From: Mycolicibacterium sp. CH28
Lineage (GTDB): Bacteria > Actinomycetota > Actinomycetes > Mycobacteriales > Mycobacteriaceae
Assembly (NCBI RefSeq): GCF_004745805.1
Contig: NZ_SRLQ01000003.1
Location: 124,001-188,000 of the forward strand
Reading direction: 5' to 3'
DNA length: 64,000 nucleotides
The notes beneath the pieces were generated by a model, which saw only the letters and a list, made by a program, of their open reading frames with translations, was not told where the DNA came from and did no database searches. Positions 52,690 to 61,581 of this stretch are shown here, one piece after another. Numbering within the stretch: position 1 is the stretch's first letter; each line of letters opens with the position of its first letter. A program made the translations under genes and the position numbers.

Positions 52690-54318
52690 GTGAACACACC
52701 CATGTACAACGATTCAACGGCGGATTTCGGTCTGGCCGAAAGGGTTCGGGTCAACCAGCAACGACTGACCGCCAATCTGGCTGCCGAGTACGACTTCATC
52801 GTCTGCGGAGCCGGCTCTTCGGGTTCGGTCATCGCGCGCCGTCTCGCCGAGAACACCGATGCCAGCGTTCTCCTGCTGGAGGCCGGCGGCAGCGACGACC
52901 TCCCCAGCGTGTGGTCGGCCGACCAATGGCACACCAACTTGGCCAGCCCGCGGGACTGGGGATTCCAAAGCGCTCCGGACCCGAACTTGCACGGCCGGAC
53001 GCTGCCGTTGTCGATGGGTAAGGTCCTCGGCGGCGGCTCCAGCATCAACGTGATGATCTGGGCACGTGGACATCGCAGCGACTGGGACTTCTTCGCCGCC
53101 GAAAGCGGCGAGCCAGCCTGGAACTACGAGTCTGTGTTGAAAATCTATCGCCGTATCGAAGACTGGCACGGCGATCCGGATCCTCGGTATCGAGGCACGA
53201 CAGGGCCGGTATTCGTCCAGCCTGCGCCCAACCACCACCCCCTGGCTCCGGCGGTGGTCGATGCTGCTGGCTCACTGGGTATTCCCACCTTCACGAGCGC
53301 GAACGGCCCGATGATGGAAGCCAAGGCCGGCTCGTCAATCACCGATCTTCGGGTGCGTAACGACGGTTCACGTGAATCGGTGTTCCGCTCCTACACCTAT
53401 CCCTACATGGACCGCCCAAATCTGACGGTCCTGACCCACGCGTTGGTGAAACGGGTTGATTGGGAAGGCAATCGGGTGACCGGTGTGGAGGTCTCCCACG
53501 ACGGGCAGACCCGTCACTTCGCCGCCGGAACCGAAGTGGTGGTGTCACTCGGGGCCATGCACACGCCGAAGGTGCTGATGCTGTCTGGTGTTGGCGACGA
53601 GAATGAGTTGCGCCGCGTCGGGTTGCCGGTCCGCCAGCACCTGCCCGGCGTCGGCCAGAATTACCAAGACCACATCGGTTTCGACTGCATGTGGGAGTTC
53701 AACGAGCCGCCACCTCAGAACTTCAGGTCCGAGGCAACGGTGATGTGGCAGAGCAGGCCGGAACTCGAAGCCCCGGACCTGTTCGCGTGCGAGGGCGCCA
53801 TTCCCAAGACGACACCGGAGAACGCAGCGCGATACGGGATTCCCGATGCCAGTTGGATCTTGTTCGGAGCGCTGTCGCATCCGCAGAGTCGCGGGCGCGT
53901 CCGACTGACCGGCGCCGATCCGGACGACCCAGTCGAGATCAATGCGAATGCACTGTCGCACCCGGACGATCTACGCACCGCCATCGCCTGCGTCGAGTTC
54001 ATCCGTGAAATCGGCAATGCTGCGCCGGTCCGGCCATTCGTCAAACGAGAAGTCATGCCAGGCAGCCTCAGGGGCGCGGCGCTCGAGGAGTTCATCCGTG
54101 ACGCGGCCACCACGTACTGGCATCAGGTCGGCACCGCGAAAATGGGACGCGACGCGATGTCGGTGGTCGACGGCAGCCTCAGGGTCTACGGCGTGGAGAA
54201 CCTTCGAATCGCCGACGGCTCGATCATGCCTCGAATCACCACTACGAACACGATGGCGCCCTGCGTCGTAATCGGCGAGCGAGCAGCCGAGTCCATCAAG
54301 GCCGAGCATGGGCTCTAA
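52690..54318 (+). CDS. GMC-family FAD oxidoreductase 2
   Basis: 542 residues from GTG 52690. DFIVCGAGSSGSVIARRL, GKVLGGGSSINVMIWARGH, GAMHTPKVLMLSGVG and YWHQVGTAKMG parallel GMC 1 throughout. Even the first ~30 residues (MNTP..DSTA.F.LAERVR) are conserved. This is a recent duplication together with its control region. It likely oxidises a related alcohol. Confidence 0.92.
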   Translation: MNTPMYNDSTADFGLAERVRVNQQRLTANLAAEYDFIVCGAGSSGSVIARRLAENTDASVLLLEAGGSDDLPSVWSADQWHTNLASPRDWGFQSAPDPNLHGRTLPLSMGKVLGGGSSINVMIWARGHRSDWDFFAAESGEPAWNYESVLKIYRRIEDWHGDPDPRYRGTTGPVFVQPAPNHHPLAPAVVDAAGSLGIPTFTSANGPMMEAKAGSSITDLRVRNDGSRESVFRSYTYPYMDRPNLTVLTHALVKRVDWEGNRVTGVEVSHDGQTRHFAAGTEVVVSLGAMHTPKVLMLSGVGDENELRRVGLPVRQHLPGVGQNYQDHIGFDCMWEFNEPPPQNFRSEATVMWQSRPELEAPDLFACEGAIPKTTPENAARYGIPDASWILFGALSHPQSRGRVRLTGADPDDPVEINANALSHPDDLRTAIACVEFIREIGNAAPVRPFVKREVMPGSLRGAALEEFIRDAATTYWHQVGTAKMGRDAMSVVDGSLRVYGVENLRIADGSIMPRITTTNTMAPCVVIGERAAESIKAEHGL

Positions 54319-54360
54319 CGACGGGCCACCCATGGGATTCGGGCCGCCTCCGCCTCCGCT

Positions 54361-54765
54361 TCAGCCGCCGCCGTGCCGAAGGTGGGGTGGGTCGAAGGGG
54401 CGTCCACCGGCGACGGAAAGGTCGGTGAGGCTCACGGTGTCGAGCATGACGAAAACGTCCTCCGCCTCGACGCCGGCTCGAGATCCTAGGTTGGCAACAG
54501 CGGCTTTGAAGAAGGCCTGCTTCACCGCCACCGGCCGCTCCTGGCCAGCCACCACGCGGAGCATCACGAATCCGTCTGTCCTCGGGCCGCCCATGAATGT
54601 TCGATCGTAGATGAGTTCGTGTCTGTCGCATTGGTGGATCACCTGAAATCGATCCTCAACGGGCACACCGAATTCTTGTACCAGTGCGTCGTGTACCGCG
54701 TCGGCAATTGCCCTGATCTGTTCTGGTGTGCGGCCTCGCAACAACGTGATGTCGATGACAGGCAT
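54361..54765 (-). CDS. Tautomerase-family protein
   Basis: 134 residues. It starts MPVIDITLLRGRTPEQIRA, with the catalytic Pro as residue 2 once Met is removed. It is longer than the 60-residue 4-OT subunits and has two related halves. It likely isomerises an unsaturated keto acid. It is the last gene of the operon starting at 59665. Confidence 0.82.
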   Translation of the reverse strand: MPVIDITLLRGRTPEQIRAIADAVHDALVQEFGVPVEDRFQVIHQCDRHELIYDRTFMGGPRTDGFVMLRVVAGQERPVAVKQAFFKAAVANLGSRAGVEAEDVFVMLDTVSLTDLSVAGGRPFDPPHLRHGGG

Positions 54766-54777
54766 CGGGGTCTCCCT

Positions 54778-56055
54778 TCAAGAGTGTGGCCCCGGTGTGG
54801 GGCTGGAACATCGCGCAGCCGCGACCACGTCCGGACGCCCATGACCTCGACCAGGCTGAACGAGGGCACCGCTGCGCTCCAGGTGTGCGATGTGCTCCGG
54901 CGAATAGCCAAGCTCGGAAAGCAGCTGGTGGTTGTGCTCCCCCTGCCGAGCCGCGAATTGACCGTCGCCAGGGTCCGTCTGACCGTCGAAGTGCCATGGC
55001 GGGCCGGGAATTCGGATCTCGCCGCCCGCTCCATCGGGAACTGTCCGCATCGCGTGCCACGCCTGCACCCAGTCGCTCGCCGCGAACTCTCTGACGGTGC
55101 GCACCCGGCCGGTGGCGATCTTGGCCTCGTCCATCTGCGCGTCCAGCGAGTCCATGTCCGAGAAGGTGCCGATCCAGTCCTGAACGATGTGTTGCAGCGC
55201 ATCGAGATTGTGCAGCCGCAGCTCGGGAGTGCGGAATCGTGGATCGTCGGCAAGATCGGGCCGCCGCATCGCGGCGAGGTAGAACGGAAACGACATGCTC
55301 CCGACCAGACTCATCGGGCTCGCGAACCGCTCACCATTGGGTCCCCGGAAGAACGGTCCGTCAGTCGCGCCCAGGATCGGCCGCTCCGCGCCGAGATCTT
55401 CGTCGGCCAGATCCGCATGTACCCGCTCGTTGACCGACAACATCACAGCGGCCATCGCGACATCGATGTAGCGGCCCACGCCGGTCCGCTCACGACTGGC
55501 CAGTGCGGCAAGGATCGCGATCGCGGCGTGCAGGCCTGAATAGACGTCGGCGTGAGAGAGCGCATCGCTTCTGATAGATCCGGTTTGCCCGAAGTGCTCG
55601 ACCGTGTTTGCGGTGATACCGGTCTCGGCTTGCACCGTTGGGGCGTAGGCCATCCTGGAGCGCCACGGCCCATGCTGCCCGTATCCACTGATCGAGGCGT
55701 ACACCACCTGGGGGTTCGTCGCCGAGACGGTGTCATAGTCCAACCCGAAAGCCGCGAGCGCACCCGGGCGGAAGTTCTCGACGATCACATCGGCGCCCTC
55801 GCAGAGCCTCGCGATGACCTCCCGGGCGCCCTCGGCATTGAGGTCGATGCTCAGATTCCGCTTTCCGGCGTTCTGCTGCGCGTAGTAGCCGGAGATTTCA
55901 CCCTTGTTGGGAAATGCCTTTCGCGACAGGTCACCACTGGGCGGCTCGACCTTGACGACCTCGGCGCCAAGGTCCAGCAGGGTCTTGGCGCAATGCGGGC
56001 CGGCCAGGACGCGCGAGAAATCGACGACGCGAATCCCTTCGAGTGGGAGAGGCAC
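54778..56055 (-). CDS. CaiB/BaiF-family CoA transferase
   Basis: 425 residues from GTG 56055. VVDFSRVLAGPHCAKTLLDL, GAEVVKVEPPSGD, NAGKRNLSIDLN and VENFRPGALAAFGL are family signatures. The catalytic Asp is probably in ALSHADVYSGLHAA. It would activate a carboxylic acid as its CoA thioester. It follows the enoyl-CoA hydratase by 3 bases. The end (~40 residues) is not conserved-looking. Confidence 0.9.
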   Translation of the reverse strand: MPLPLEGIRVVDFSRVLAGPHCAKTLLDLGAEVVKVEPPSGDLSRKAFPNKGEISGYYAQQNAGKRNLSIDLNAEGAREVIARLCEGADVIVENFRPGALAAFGLDYDTVSATNPQVVYASISGYGQHGPWRSRMAYAPTVQAETGITANTVEHFGQTGSIRSDALSHADVYSGLHAAIAILAALASRERTGVGRYIDVAMAAVMLSVNERVHADLADEDLGAERPILGATDGPFFRGPNGERFASPMSLVGSMSFPFYLAAMRRPDLADDPRFRTPELRLHNLDALQHIVQDWIGTFSDMDSLDAQMDEAKIATGRVRTVREFAASDWVQAWHAMRTVPDGAGGEIRIPGPPWHFDGQTDPGDGQFAARQGEHNHQLLSELGYSPEHIAHLERSGALVQPGRGHGRPDVVAAARCSSPTPGPHS

Positions 56056-56058
56056 CCG

Positions 56059-56862
56059 TCACCGCCCCTCGAAAGTCGCCATGCCGATGCCCTTTTCACG
56101 ATATGACCGCACCCCTGTCTGGAAGTCCTTGGACCCGAAAATGGGTCGTTGGATCTCCGTCATCGACTCGTCGGCGGCGGCAACTCCGTCATTGATGGCG
56201 ACGGCCACCAGCCGCTTCGTCGCCGTGTGGGCCACCGTAGGTCCGTGCGCAAGTTCCTGGGCGAGCACCATAGTGGCGGCGTCGAGGTCTTCGTCTCCGA
56301 CGACGCGGTTGATGATGTTCCATCGTTCCAGGGTCGCGGCGTCGTAGCGGCGGCCCAGCATGGCCATCTCCTTCGCGCGTGCCGCGCCGGCCCGCTGCGC
56401 AATGCGTTGAACAGCGCCCATCAGTGGCTGCAGACCGACCGTGGCCTCCACCGATCCGATCTTCGCCGACTGCGTCGCGACGATCAGATCGCAAGCCAGT
56501 GCGAGTTCGAATCCGCCGCCGACGCAGACCCCGTGCACACTGGCCACGATCGGAGCGGGATGGGCGTCGAACGCGCGGATGACCTCGACGAGGCGCCAGT
56601 TCAGCACGTCGGTGCCCTTGGTCGCTTCGACCATGGCGTCGAGGTCGGCGCCGGCCGAGAAATGCCGCAACGAACTGCGCAGCACAATCGCTCGCGCGTT
56701 GTGTTGGCCGGCCGAGTCCAAGCCAGCGATGATCTCCATGGTCAGCCGGTCGTCGAGCAAGTTGTAGGGCTTGGACTGCATGGACAACACCGCCACCCCA
56801 CCGTCCATCGTGGTGGTCACGGCTGGCGCCGTTGCGATCGAGGCACTCATCGACTCCGTCAT
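56059..56862 (-). CDS. Enoyl-CoA hydratase/isomerase family protein
   Basis: 267 residues. Oxyanion-hole blocks are LRHFSAGADLDAMVE and HGVCVGGGFELALACDLI, and the catalytic region is GSVEATVGLQPLMGAVQR. It acts on an enoyl-CoA of the pathway. It is located between the BKACE and CoA transferase genes on the same strand. Confidence 0.9.
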   Translation of the reverse strand: MTESMSASIATAPAVTTTMDGGVAVLSMQSKPYNLLDDRLTMEIIAGLDSAGQHNARAIVLRSSLRHFSAGADLDAMVEATKGTDVLNWRLVEVIRAFDAHPAPIVASVHGVCVGGGFELALACDLIVATQSAKIGSVEATVGLQPLMGAVQRIAQRAGAARAKEMAMLGRRYDAATLERWNIINRVVGDEDLDAATMVLAQELAHGPTVAHTATKRLVAVAINDGVAAADESMTEIQRPIFGSKDFQTGVRSYREKGIGMATFEGR

Positions 56863-56893
56863 GTTCTTCGTCGTCCTTCCGATTGGGAGAGAG

Positions 56894-57715
56894 CTAGCGG
56901 CTTTGGTGAAGGGCGAGAAGTGCCGCGGTCTCCTCGACGGAAGCGATCGACTGGTCGAGCGCCTGCGCGATCCGAACCGTCCGGTCCACCAACGGTTGAT
57001 TCCCTTGGCTCAACTCACCCTTGCGCAGATAGAGCGCATCCTCCAGTCCCGCACGGGCATTCCCGCCGAGCGCCATTCCCATCGCCGTCAGTGCCAAGTT
57101 GGCCGAGCCGATCGCGATGACCTGCCAGATGCACCCCGGTGGAAGCCGGCGCACCAGCGTCAGGAGGTTGTCCGGGGTGGCGGCCATGCCGCCGCGGACG
57201 CCGAGCACGATCGAGAACTGCATGGGTTCGTCGTCGAGCAGACCCGCATCCCGCATCCGCAGACAGGCGTCGAGATGCCCGGTGTCATAGATCTCCAACT
57301 CGGGTTTGACGCCCAGTTCGCGCATCCGTTCAGCAAGCCGGGCGACGTCTTTTGGCGGGTTGCGAAACTCTCCGGCGCCGAACGACATCGAGCACGGGTT
57401 GAGGGTGGCCATGGGCGGCCTCAGCTCGACCAGCGCCTCCCGCTCGGCGAACGGAACTTCCAGGCCCACTCCGGTGGACAGCTGGATCAGAATGGGGGAG
57501 CGCGCTGCGATCAGATCCATGGTCAGCCGGGCGATGCCGAGATCGGCGGTTGGCCGGTCGTCCGGATCGCGAAGATGCAGATGGGCAACGGACGCGCCGG
57601 CGAGGTAGGCGCGGTGGACCGCGTCGGCGATCTCGTGGGGCTGGGTCGGCAATGTGGGGTTGTCGGCCTTGGTCGCGATCGGACCGGTCGGGGCAACGGT
57701 CAGCACCACGCTCAT
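56894..57715 (-). CDS. Beta-keto acid cleavage enzyme (BKACE, DUF849)
   Basis: 273 residues from ATG 57715. Zn ligands are the two histidines in ASVAHLHLRDPDDRPT and a Glu in LEIYDTGH. VLGVRGGMAAT and GNARAGLEDALYLRKGEL complete the family pattern. It cleaves a beta-keto acid with acetyl-CoA, giving acetoacetate and a CoA ester. The start overlaps the ALDH stop by 4 bases. Confidence 0.9.
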   Translation of the reverse strand: MSVVLTVAPTGPIATKADNPTLPTQPHEIADAVHRAYLAGASVAHLHLRDPDDRPTADLGIARLTMDLIAARSPILIQLSTGVGLEVPFAEREALVELRPPMATLNPCSMSFGAGEFRNPPKDVARLAERMRELGVKPELEIYDTGHLDACLRMRDAGLLDDEPMQFSIVLGVRGGMAATPDNLLTLVRRLPPGCIWQVIAIGSANLALTAMGMALGGNARAGLEDALYLRKGELSQGNQPLVDRTVRIAQALDQSIASVEETAALLALHQSR

Positions 57716-59136
57716 CGTTGGGACGCCTCCGGCGAGGGACCCCATGGGCCGGAACCGGGGGCGGCGACGTTGATCGCCTTGCGGTTGACGAACTCGCCGA
57801 AGCCCAGCTCAGCCAGTTCGCGGCCGAACCCCGATCGTTTGACACCACCGAACGGCAATTCTGGTGCCGTCCAGGCCGGCTGGTTCACGAAGACCATCCC
57901 ACTGTCTATCTGGGCGGCGACCCGCCGTCCGCGCGCGGTGTCCGCGGTGAACACCGACGCGCCCAAGCCGAACGGCGTGTCATTGGCGAGTCGAATGGCA
58001 TCGTCCTCGGTGTCGACCGCAAAGAACGACGTGACGGGGCCGAAGAACTCGGTGTGGTAGGCGGCGTTGGTCGGTTCGATCCCGGTCAGCACGGTCGGCT
58101 CGAGGTAGAAGCCGGCACGATCGAGGCGGCGTCCTCCGAGGGTGATCACCGCGCCGTCCTTCTCGGCCACCCGAACCTGTTCGAGCAGCGTGTGCAGCGC
58201 GCGTTCGGAGGAGACCGGCCCCAGCGTCGTGGCGGGATCCATCGGGTCACCGGCCTCTAGCGCCGCCATCGCTTCGGTGAACGCGCCGAGCGCGACCGCT
58301 CCCCTGTCCTGACCCACGACGATGATCCGTTTCGAACCGACACAGCTTTGGCCGGTGTTGAACATCCGCCCGAACACCGCGGACTTCACCGCGTTGTCGA
58401 GCTCGGCGTCTTCGAGGATGATCAGCGGATCGCTGCCACCAAGTTCCATCACCACCTTCTTCAGGCTGCGTCCGGCCTGGGCGGCAACGGCCGCGCCGGC
58501 GCGCTCGCTACCGGTCACCGTCACCGCGGCGACCCTCGGGTCGGCAATGACGCGTGCCGCCTGTTCATGAGTGGCAAAGATGTTGGTGTAGACCCCTTCC
58601 GGAGCTCCCGCCTTCTCCAGAACACGCGCGAACACCAGTGCGCACTGCGGCACGTTCTCCGCATGCTTGATGACGACCACATTCCCCGCCGCAAGCTGCG
58701 GTCCTGCGACCCGCGCGATCTGGTAATACGGGAAGTTCCACGGCTCGATCCCGAAGATGACGCCGATCGGCTCAGTGACGACCACGGCTCCGGGCGATTC
58801 TAGCAATTCCCTTGGGGCCAAGAATGTTTCGGCCCTGTCGGCATAGTAGTCGAGAATCGCTGCCGACAGCCCCACTTCCGCTTCAGAGGTGCCGATCAAC
58901 TTGCCCATCTCCAAGGTGATCAGGTGGGCGTACTCAGCGGAGTTGCCGCGCAGCTCGGCGGCGGCAGCCCGGAGTATCGCCGCCCGCTCCTGCACCGATC
59001 GCCGGCGCCAATCAGTCGCGTATGCGCTATGCGCGCGTTCGAGACGCGCGTCGAGTTCGGCGTCGGAAAGCGTGTCGAAGGTGCGGAGTTGCTCACCTGT
59101 CGACGGGTTGATCGTGCGGTACGCCACGGGATTCAC
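57712..59136 (-). CDS. Aldehyde dehydrogenase (succinate-semialdehyde type)
   Basis: 474 residues from GTG 59136. GIEPWNFPYYQIARVAGPQL, VVMELGGSDPLIILEDA and the catalytic Cys in FNTGQSCVGSKR are present. The C-terminal GGVKRSGFGRELAELG is typical of SSADH-like enzymes. It oxidises an aldehyde intermediate. Translation is coupled to the BKACE gene downstream. Confidence 0.9.
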   Translation of the reverse strand: MNPVAYRTINPSTGEQLRTFDTLSDAELDARLERAHSAYATDWRRRSVQERAAILRAAAAELRGNSAEYAHLITLEMGKLIGTSEAEVGLSAAILDYYADRAETFLAPRELLESPGAVVVTEPIGVIFGIEPWNFPYYQIARVAGPQLAAGNVVVIKHAENVPQCALVFARVLEKAGAPEGVYTNIFATHEQAARVIADPRVAAVTVTGSERAGAAVAAQAGRSLKKVVMELGGSDPLIILEDAELDNAVKSAVFGRMFNTGQSCVGSKRIIVVGQDRGAVALGAFTEAMAALEAGDPMDPATTLGPVSSERALHTLLEQVRVAEKDGAVITLGGRRLDRAGFYLEPTVLTGIEPTNAAYHTEFFGPVTSFFAVDTEDDAIRLANDTPFGLGASVFTADTARGRRVAAQIDSGMVFVNQPAWTAPELPFGGVKRSGFGRELAELGFGEFVNRKAINVAAPGSGPWGPSPEASQR

Positions 59137-59179
59137 CCTGCCGATCGTCCGGGTTTGCGCGTGGCCAGTCCCGGCATGC

Positions 59180-59665
59180 TCACCACACACCCGCAGTGGT
59201 ACCCGGCGTGAGCGAGAGGTTGACGGGCAGTTTCTCGGCGTGGGTGTATGGCGAGGCCGTGTTCTCGGCGATCCACCGCTTCTCGGCGTGGGATTCGAAC
59301 GGCGGAGGGACGAAGCCCTGCAGCGACCACAGGTCGCACGGGGGCTCGGTGATGGTGAATTCCCAGTCATAGCCACGACCCCCGACCCACGGCCTGATCA
59401 CCTCGTCGAGCTGGTGCACCCACCACTGCCGGACGACGGGGCCAGGCAGTGTGCGCGCCATCTGGTCGATGTTGATCCTGACAAACTTGTCGCGCGAGTC
59501 GCCGCCCACGAAGAAGCTGTCGGCGGGGACCTCTTCGAACAGCACCACGACATAGAACCTCGGGATCGGGACCGCCTCGTAGACCGAGGTGATCGCGGAC
59601 GAGAACTGCTTCTTGTCGTCAGGGGTATATGCGCCCACCGGATGGTGGATCTTCCACAGCGGCAT
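59180..59665 (-). CDS. cis-CaaD-like tautomerase
   Basis: 161 residues. MPLWKIHHPVGAYTPDDKKQ and FYVVVLFEEVPADSFFVGGD match the cis-3-chloroacrylic-acid-dehalogenase-like tautomerase domain. The Pro after Met is the likely catalytic base. It is the first gene of the six-gene minus-strand operon, 43 bases upstream of the ALDH gene. Confidence 0.85.
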   Translation of the reverse strand: MPLWKIHHPVGAYTPDDKKQFSSAITSVYEAVPIPRFYVVVLFEEVPADSFFVGGDSRDKFVRINIDQMARTLPGPVVRQWWVHQLDEVIRPWVGGRGYDWEFTITEPPCDLWSLQGFVPPPFESHAEKRWIAENTASPYTHAEKLPVNLSLTPGTTAGVW

Positions 59666-59798
59666 GTCATTTCCTCACTATTCGGCACTCTGGCTGGTTC
59701 TAGCTGGCACGGATCGCGTCCGATAGGCTGCGCGACCCGGATCGGCGGTGGTGATCCAGGTCACGTAAGGAACAGCACATCACCATGTGAATCTAATT

Positions 59799-59813
59799 TC
59801 AAGACTGAGTTGT
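59799..59813. promoter_or_regulatory. Possible HxlR-type site before the degradation operon
   Basis: CAAGACTGAGTTG (59800-59812) resembles the perfect palindrome GCAACTGAGTTGC at 60347-60359, sharing ACTGAGTTG and a CAA half. It is about 135 bases upstream of the first operon gene. Weak on its own. Confidence 0.35.
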
Positions 59814-59874
59814 TTTATCAAACCCACTCATCGGCGCAGAGAGTGCTGCCGGGCGACCCTCTGGTCTGACCGCG

Positions 59875-60234
59875 TCAGGAGCAGGGCGTTTCGGCGCTAT
59901 CCGCGACTTCCAGCCCCGGCGGCGCATACCGCACTCCCCAGGCCTGGAGCGCTCGGAGCGAGGGGCCGAGGGCGCGACCCATCTCCGTCAGGCTGTACTC
60001 AAAGCGCGGCGGATGATCGCAGTAAGGTCGGCGGCAGATCACCGCACGGGCCTCGAGCCGGCGGAGACGTAGCGACAACCGGTCCCGCGGCATGCCGGTG
60101 TGTCGCTGAATGTCGTTGAATCTGCTTGCGCCGCTGCCGATCTCATCGAGAACTAGCAGTGTCCATCGGTCGCCGAGGATGTTCAACGCCCAGTCCAGCG
60201 CGACGTTGCGTGGCCCTTCTTCACACTCACTCAC
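59875..60234 (-). CDS. HxlR-family regulator 1
   Basis: 119 residues from GTG 60234; an upstream start at 60282 is possible. Motifs are ALNILGDRWTLLVLDEIGSG, RFNDIQRHTGMPRDRLSLRL and PPRFEYSLTEMGRALGPSL. This is a winged-helix regulator. It is divergent from HxlR 2 across a 137-base control region. Confidence 0.87.
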   Translation of the reverse strand: MSECEEGPRNVALDWALNILGDRWTLLVLDEIGSGASRFNDIQRHTGMPRDRLSLRLRRLEARAVICRRPYCDHPPRFEYSLTEMGRALGPSLRALQAWGVRYAPPGLEVADSAETPCS

Positions 60235-60346
60235 TTGCGACCATCTCCGTGTTGGATCAGATCGTGACACCGCGATCTGCACACCTGTCGAGCATCACAC
60301 GTCCAGTTCGGGCCCGTAGGCGAAACGGGCGAATCAGTACAAAATT

Positions 60347-60359
60347 GCAACTGAGTTGC
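60347..60359. promoter_or_regulatory. Perfect 13-bp palindrome before HxlR 2
   Basis: GCAAC-TGA-GTTGC, in the sequence ATTGCAACTGAGTTGCTA. It is 13 bases upstream of GTG 60372. It suits autoregulation by an HxlR dimer. Confidence 0.6.
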
Positions 60360-60371
60360 TACCCTTACCTC

Positions 60372-60914
60372 GTGAAGCGGGGATTGTCCGACTGGCCGTG
60401 CTCAGTCGCTCGCGCGGCCGATGTCTTCGGTGACGCGTGGACGATTCTGATCCTTCGCGACTGCATACACGGCGTCACCCGCTTCGACGAGTTCCAGAAG
60501 TCGCTGCAGATCGCCCGTAATACGCTGTCCGACAGACTCACTGCCCTGGTGGGAGCTGGCGTGCTGACGAAGCGCTTCTATCAGGACAACCCACCCCGAT
60601 ACGAGTACCTGCTGACCGAGATGGGCCATGATCTGTTTCCCGTAATTTCGGCGATGCTCGCGTGGGGCGACAAGTGGCTTGACGGTGGCAACGGGCCTCC
60701 GGTGCTGCTTTATCACGAGACGTGCGCACATGACGTAGCTCCCCAGGTCGTCTGCGGACACTGCGGCGTACCGATCGTCGACAGCGAAGTCCAGCTCTGT
60801 GTCGGGCCAGGATTACCGGAGACGGTGGATTGCGGTGGGGACTTCCGGCATCGGCTGGCCGCCACCCCTGGCACAGAAGGCGGGCGTCCACACGCCGGCC
60901 GCACCGGGTCCTGA
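60372..60914 (+). CDS. HxlR-family regulator 2
   Basis: 180 residues from GTG 60372. PCSVARAADVFGDAWTILIL, RFDEFQKSLQIARNTLSDRL and PPRYEYLLTEMGHDLFPVI are the winged-helix parts. The C-terminal region has a Cys pair (VVCGHCGVPI) and may bind metal. This is longer than HxlR 1. It precedes the EthD-like gene. Confidence 0.87.
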   Translation: MKRGLSDWPCSVARAADVFGDAWTILILRDCIHGVTRFDEFQKSLQIARNTLSDRLTALVGAGVLTKRFYQDNPPRYEYLLTEMGHDLFPVISAMLAWGDKWLDGGNGPPVLLYHETCAHDVAPQVVCGHCGVPIVDSEVQLCVGPGLPETVDCGGDFRHRLAATPGTEGGRPHAGRTGS

Positions 60915-61010
60915 ATCATCGTGGATGAGGCGGTAGAGCTGGTCACCGTCGCCCACGGGGAGTACCCCAGATCGGCTCGGGCCGCCGATCCTTGCGTGAA
61001 GGAGCTTGGC

Positions 61011-61376
61011 GTGTTGCGAATTCTGAGCTATCTCGTGAAACGAGACGGTATGTCCACACAGGATTTCATCGACTACTACGAAAATCACCATGTGCCCTTG
61101 ATCCTGAGCCTGGCGCCCCCGCCTGCGGTCTACAAGCGCCACTACCTGCAGCGCGGCGACTCCGTGAACATCGGGGAGGCAGAGATTGACTTCGACGTGG
61201 TGACCGAGCAGGCATTCGCAGACCGAGTGGCGTTCCAGTCCTGGATCGACGCGGTGACCACTGGCGCCGCCGGCGAGCGGATCGCCGCAGACGAGACGCG
61301 CTTTCTTGATCGCCCTCGCACGCGGTCCTGCGTAGTGAGCGACTATGTCACCACAGGACCGGCCGACACGCTGTAG
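61011..61376 (+). CDS. EthD-domain protein
   Basis: 121 residues from GTG 61011, six bases after an AAGGAG site. ILSYLVKRDGMSTQDFIDYY and ENHHVPLILSL are typical of the ferredoxin-like EthD domain (W/Y..NHHVPL). Small proteins of this type often help in ether, lactone or steroid degradation. Function here is unknown. Confidence 0.8.
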   Translation: MLRILSYLVKRDGMSTQDFIDYYENHHVPLILSLAPPPAVYKRHYLQRGDSVNIGEAEIDFDVVTEQAFADRVAFQSWIDAVTTGAAGERIAADETRFLDRPRTRSCVVSDYVTTGPADTL

Positions 61377-61445
61377 CCAATTCCGCAGCGGGCGCATGCC
61401 AGTCCCGCACGGTTCGACGTGACCTCACTACCGACATCGAGTGCC

Positions 61446-61505
61446 ATGCTCGTCGTCCTGATCGCACATACGATCGCCGCCCCAGTGGCGCCGACGCCTC
61501 CCTAG
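61446..61505 (+). pseudogene. 19-codon relic of the antiporter subunit A 5' end
   Basis: It reads MLVVLIAHTIAAPVAPTPP and stops. The intact gene at 62322 reads MLVILIAHAIAAAVAPALV. The preceding bases (ATCGAGTGCC versus ATCGGAGTGCC) also match. It is a duplicated fragment about 880 bases before the true gene. Confidence 0.8.
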
Positions 61506-61581
61506 CCAGAGCCCGCGAGACGGTGCACCAGTCACTGGATTCCGTTCAGGTGCCATCACTTCGGAGGTTCGCGGCCAGTCC

